Origin: JBBIRT01 sp037441725
GTDB lineage: Bacteria; Desulfobacterota; BSN033; UBA1163
NCBI GenBank assembly: GCA_037441725.1
Contig: JBBIRT010000118.1
Location: 1-9,817, forward strand
Reading direction: 5' to 3'
DNA length: 9,817 bases
The notes under the pieces are model-generated. The model did no database searches and was not told the origin of the DNA. It saw only the letters and a program-made list of their open reading frames with translations. The position numbers and the translations under genes were made by a program. Of the stretch, positions 7,492 through 9,817 are shown piece after piece. Each line of letters begins with the position of its first letter. Position 1 is the first letter of the stretch.

Positions 7492-7511
7492 AGGGTGGAC
7501 GAAGGGGAGAA

Positions 7512-7529
7512 GAATTCAGATCTGAATTC
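7512..7529. promoter_or_regulatory. Perfect 18-bp palindrome between metK and ahcY (candidate operator or hairpin)
   Basis: GAATTCAGATCTGAATTC reads identically on both strands over all 18 bases. It lies 20 bases after the metK stop and 16 bases before the ahcY start, just upstream of the ribosome binding site AAGGAGG (7535-7541). In RNA it could form a 7-bp stem with a GATC loop; outside it, GGTGG (7494-7498) can also pair with CCACC (7529-7533). There is no following T-tract, so it is not a standard terminator. Its symmetry suits a dimeric repressor. SahR, an ArsR-family regulator of SAM/SAH genes in some Deltaproteobacteria, is a candidate binder, but I cannot confirm a motif match. Confidence 0.5.
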
Positions 7530-7545
7530 CACCTAAGGAGGGAGG

Positions 7546-8871
7546 ATGGACTACGACATTAAAGATATTTCATTGGCCAAGAAGGGGCGGCTTCGAGTGG
7601 AATGGGCAGAGATGGCCATGCCGGTATCCAGGATGATTCAGGACCGTTTCAACAGAGAGAGGCCATTAAAAGGATTACGCCTTTCAGCCTGTCTTCATGT
7701 AACCACAGAGACGGCTGTCTTGATGAAAACCTTATTGGCAGGAGGAGCTAAGCTGGCTCTCTGCGCCTCCAACCCTTTAAGTACGCAAGATGATGTAGCC
7801 GCCTATTTGGTAAAGGAGCTTCAGGTCCCGGTGTACGCCATCAAAGGGGAGGACAGCAAGACCTATTATTCTCATATTCAGAAGGCGTTGGCCCTTTCTC
7901 CAAACCTGACGATGGATGATGGGGCAGACCTGGTCTCCTCCCTTCATTTCATTGCCTTAAAGAAATGGAAGGCCCTTTCTCCTTCTATCCGGCAATGGGC
8001 AGAAGCTCTCCCGTCATCCAAGAGAGAAGGAATGATCGATGGGGTGCTGGGAGGAACGGAGGAGACGACCACAGGGGTCATCCGGCTTCGTTCTATGGAG
8101 AAGTCTAAGGTCCTTCATTTCCCCATCATTGCGGTCAATGATGCTGAGACCAAACATTTCTTCGATAACCGTTATGGGACAGGACAATCCACCATCGATG
8201 GGATTCTTAGGGCTACCAACCGCCTGATCGCAGGAACCAATTTCGTTGTTTCAGGATATGGATGGTGTGGGAAGGGATTAGCCATGAGGGCAAAGGGGAT
8301 GGGGGCCAATGTGATCATCACTGAAGTCAATCCTCTGAAGGCCTTAGAAGCAGTCATGGATGGGTATCGCGTGATGCCTATTACAGAGGCGGCAAGGATT
8401 GGAGATATCTTTTGCACGGTCTCAGGAAATATCCATGTGATTCGAAAGGAACATTTTCTGAAGATGAAGGATGGAGCCATTATTGCGAACTCAGGTCACT
8501 TCAACGTTGAACTTGATCTGAAAGGGCTTCGGCAAATCACCGTTTCTCATCGAAAGATCAGGGAGTATGTGGAAGAGTTTCGCCTCAAAGGGGGGAATCG
8601 GCTCTATCTTTTGGGTGAGGGGAGATTGATCAATCTTGCCTCCGCCGAAGGTCACCCCTCCAGCGTCATGGATATGAGCTTTGCCAATCAGGCCCTTGCC
8701 TCTGAATATTTGGTCAAACACCATCGAACCTTAGAAAATAAGGTCTATCCTGTTCCTGAAGAGATCGATCAGGAGATTGCTCGATTAAAACTTCTTTCAA
8801 TGGGGATCCAAATCGATCGGCTCACCCAAGAGCAAAACCACTATTTATCCTCATGGGAGCAAGGAACATAA
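7546..8871 (+). CDS. ahcY: S-adenosylhomocysteine hydrolase (adenosylhomocysteinase), short thermophile/archaeal-like type
   Basis: AhcY is an NAD-dependent enzyme that splits S-adenosylhomocysteine, the inhibitory product of SAM-dependent methylation, into adenosine and homocysteine. The 441-residue protein shows HVTTETAVLMKTL (51-63), MDDGADLVS (123-131), GGTEETTTGVIRL (169-181), NDAETKHFFDNRYGTGQST (198-216, with Lys203 and Asp207 as the expected catalytic pair), the NAD-binding GYGWCGKG (237-244), and GHFNVELD (317-324). The end IDRLTQEQNHYLSSW resembles Thermotoga and archaeal enzymes, not the common bacterial/eukaryotic form ending in KPxxYRY. Compared with remembered Thermotoga-type sequences, about 23 residues are added around 135-168, and the His-Thr-Glu usually found there is absent. 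The start ATG 7546 has AAGGAGG 4 bases upstream. It sits directly after metK, consistent with joint control of SAM/SAH metabolism. Confidence 0.96.
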   Translation: MDYDIKDISLAKKGRLRVEWAEMAMPVSRMIQDRFNRERPLKGLRLSACLHVTTETAVLMKTLLAGGAKLALCASNPLSTQDDVAAYLVKELQVPVYAIKGEDSKTYYSHIQKALALSPNLTMDDGADLVSSLHFIALKKWKALSPSIRQWAEALPSSKREGMIDGVLGGTEETTTGVIRLRSMEKSKVLHFPIIAVNDAETKHFFDNRYGTGQSTIDGILRATNRLIAGTNFVVSGYGWCGKGLAMRAKGMGANVIITEVNPLKALEAVMDGYRVMPITEAARIGDIFCTVSGNIHVIRKEHFLKMKDGAIIANSGHFNVELDLKGLRQITVSHRKIREYVEEFRLKGGNRLYLLGEGRLINLASAEGHPSSVMDMSFANQALASEYLVKHHRTLENKVYPVPEEIDQEIARLKLLSMGIQIDRLTQEQNHYLSSWEQGT

Positions 8872-8886
8872 ACTCTGCAGGAATCC

Positions 8887-8906
8887 TTCCATTAACTTTA
8901 ATGGAA
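8887..8906 (+). repeat. Inverted repeat / hairpin covering the ispG start codon
   Basis: TTCCATTAA (8887-8895) and TTAATGGAA (8898-8906) are exact reverse complements separated by CT. As RNA this gives an 8-bp stem with an ACTT loop. The ATG at 8901, the family-supported start of ispG, lies in the descending arm. No T-tract follows, so it is not a typical terminator. A role in limiting ispG translation is possible but unproven. Confidence 0.55.
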
Positions 8907-9817
8907 CGGAGGAAGACACATCAAATTTCAATCGGCCCGGTCAAGATTGGTGGGGATGCCCCCATCTCTATCCAATCAATGACCAAAACTGATACAAGGG
9001 ACATCCGAAAAACGGTCTTCCAAATTCGACGTCTGGAGGCTTCGGGATGTGAAATTGTTCGGGTCGCGGTAGTGGATGAAAAAGCCGCACAGGCCATTCA
9101 TGAGATTAGGAGAAGGATTCGAATTCCCCTCATTGCGGATATCCATTTTCATCCCCATTTGGCCCAAATAGCCATGGAATCAGGAGCAGATGCCCTTCGT
9201 CTCAATCCGGGCAATATGGGTAGAAATCGTTTGAAGCCGATTGTTCTGGAGGCCAAAAGCCGTTCCATCCCCATCCGAATTGGGGTCAATTCAGGATCAT
9301 TGGAAAAAGATCTATTTGAAAGATTTAAGGGGGCGACTCCAGAGGCGATGGTGATCAGCGCCCTAAGGACGATTGAATGGATGGAAGACCTTGGCTTTCA
9401 TCTCATTAAAGTTTCCTTGAAGGCCTCGGATGTGTTAAGGACCATCGAAGCCTATCGCCTTTTTTCAAAAGAATCCAACTATCCCCTTCACTTAGGGGTT
9501 ACTGAAGCAGGGAGGGGACAGGGGGCCATCGTGAAGTCTTCAATTGGAATAGGACTTTTACTCCATGAGGGGATTGGGGATACGCTTAGGGTTTCTTTGA
9601 CTGGAGATCCGGTGGAGGAGGTCCGTGTGGGTTATGAGATATTGAGAGCCCTAAATATTCGTAGACGAGGGGTGGAGATTATCTCCTGTCCGACCTGTGG
9701 CCGTTGTGAGATTGATCTGATCCCCCTTGTGAAAAAGATTGAAAAAGGCGTAGATCAAATTACTGCTCCGTTGGTCGTGGCCTTGATGGGATGCGTGGTC
9801 AATGGCCCAGGTGAAGC
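8901..9817 (+). CDS. ispG: 4-hydroxy-3-methylbut-2-en-1-yl diphosphate synthase (3' end outside window)
   Basis: IspG (GcpE) is the iron-sulfur enzyme that converts MEcPP to HMBPP in the MEP isoprenoid pathway. The frame runs open from ATG 8901 to the window edge (305 complete codons plus two bases). It begins MERRKTHQISIG, then IQSMTKTDTRD, GCEIVRVAV, IPLIADIHF, LRLNPGNMG, IPIRIGVNSGSLEKDL, VSLKASDV, YPLHLGVTEAG and GDTLRVSLTGDPVEEV. The cluster-binding region has CPTCGRCE and GCVVNGPGE, giving the three expected cysteines and the Glu ligand, plus an additional Cys two residues after the CPTC pair. An in-frame ATG at 8853, overlapping the end of ahcY by 19 bases, would add 16 residues (GARNINSAG-type sequence without family support). 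Neither start has a good ribosome binding site. The last part of the C-terminal domain is missing. Confidence 0.97.
   Translation, partial: MERRKTHQISIGPVKIGGDAPISIQSMTKTDTRDIRKTVFQIRRLEASGCEIVRVAVVDEKAAQAIHEIRRRIRIPLIADIHFHPHLAQIAMESGADALRLNPGNMGRNRLKPIVLEAKSRSIPIRIGVNSGSLEKDLFERFKGATPEAMVISALRTIEWMEDLGFHLIKVSLKASDVLRTIEAYRLFSKESNYPLHLGVTEAGRGQGAIVKSSIGIGLLLHEGIGDTLRVSLTGDPVEEVRVGYEILRALNIRRRGVEIISCPTCGRCEIDLIPLVKKIEKGVDQITAPLVVALMGCVVNGPGE

Noticed and set aside
7512..7529. The palindrome as a synthetic linker, because it consists of EcoRI-BglII-EcoRI sites
   Set aside because: It lies in a natural spacer between co-directional housekeeping genes with no vector sequence around it, so coincidence with restriction sites is more likely.
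7492..7545. SAH riboswitch upstream of ahcY
   Set aside because: The spacer is only 54 bases, shorter than that riboswitch, and shows a simple palindrome instead of its multi-helix pattern.
8039..8480. Open frames on both strands inside ahcY
   Set aside because: Both lie within the conserved catalytic and NAD-binding region of ahcY and show no family features of their own.

Overview
This window looks like the chromosome of a Desulfobacterota-type (former Deltaproteobacteria) bacterium. The evidence is gene order and protein style: an rpoN - hpf - ptsN - hprK - rapZ - Man-type EIIA - ptsH - ptsI block followed by metK, ahcY and ispG, all on the + strand, with moderate GC content. That assignment is inference from synteny and remembered homologues, not from a search. 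A 10-base run of N inside metK and a single in-frame TGA in rapZ suggest a draft or metagenome-derived contig.

Layout. Positions 1-582 hold the C-terminal third or so of sigma-54 (rpoN), cut by the window edge. A 162-base gap (583-744) separates it from hpf, the long ribosome-hibernation factor. From hpf onward the genes are tightly packed: ptsN (EIIA-Ntr), hprK (HPr kinase/phosphorylase), rapZ (P-loop protein, overlapping hprK by 4 bases, with an in-frame TGA at codon 14), a mannose-family EIIA, ptsH (HPr) and ptsI (enzyme I). After a strong Shine-Dalgarno come metK (SAM synthetase, with the assembly gap), a short spacer carrying a perfect 18-bp palindrome, ahcY (S-adenosylhomocysteine hydrolase of the short 'thermophile/archaeal' type), a hairpin-forming inverted repeat, and ispG (MEP isoprenoid pathway), cut by the right edge.

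How the genes fit together. EI, HPr with both His15 and Ser46, HprK and two different EIIA proteins form a phosphorelay, but no EIIB, EIIC or EIID is present here. The block therefore reads as a regulatory PTS that reports PEP and energy status, next to sigma-54 and the ribosome-hibernation factor, rather than as a sugar transporter. MetK and AhcY form the SAM/SAH arm of the methyl cycle. IspG is metabolically separate but transcribed in the same direction.

Most of the window is well-known housekeeping content and I do not see a clear new multi-gene system. The points most worth a second look are the TGA in the rapZ P-loop, the palindrome before ahcY, the hairpin over the ispG start codon, a possible leader peptide before hpf, and lineage-type insertions in RapZ and AhcY. 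No tRNA, rRNA, CRISPR or insertion sequence was seen, and no stretch longer than 300 bases lacks a gene.
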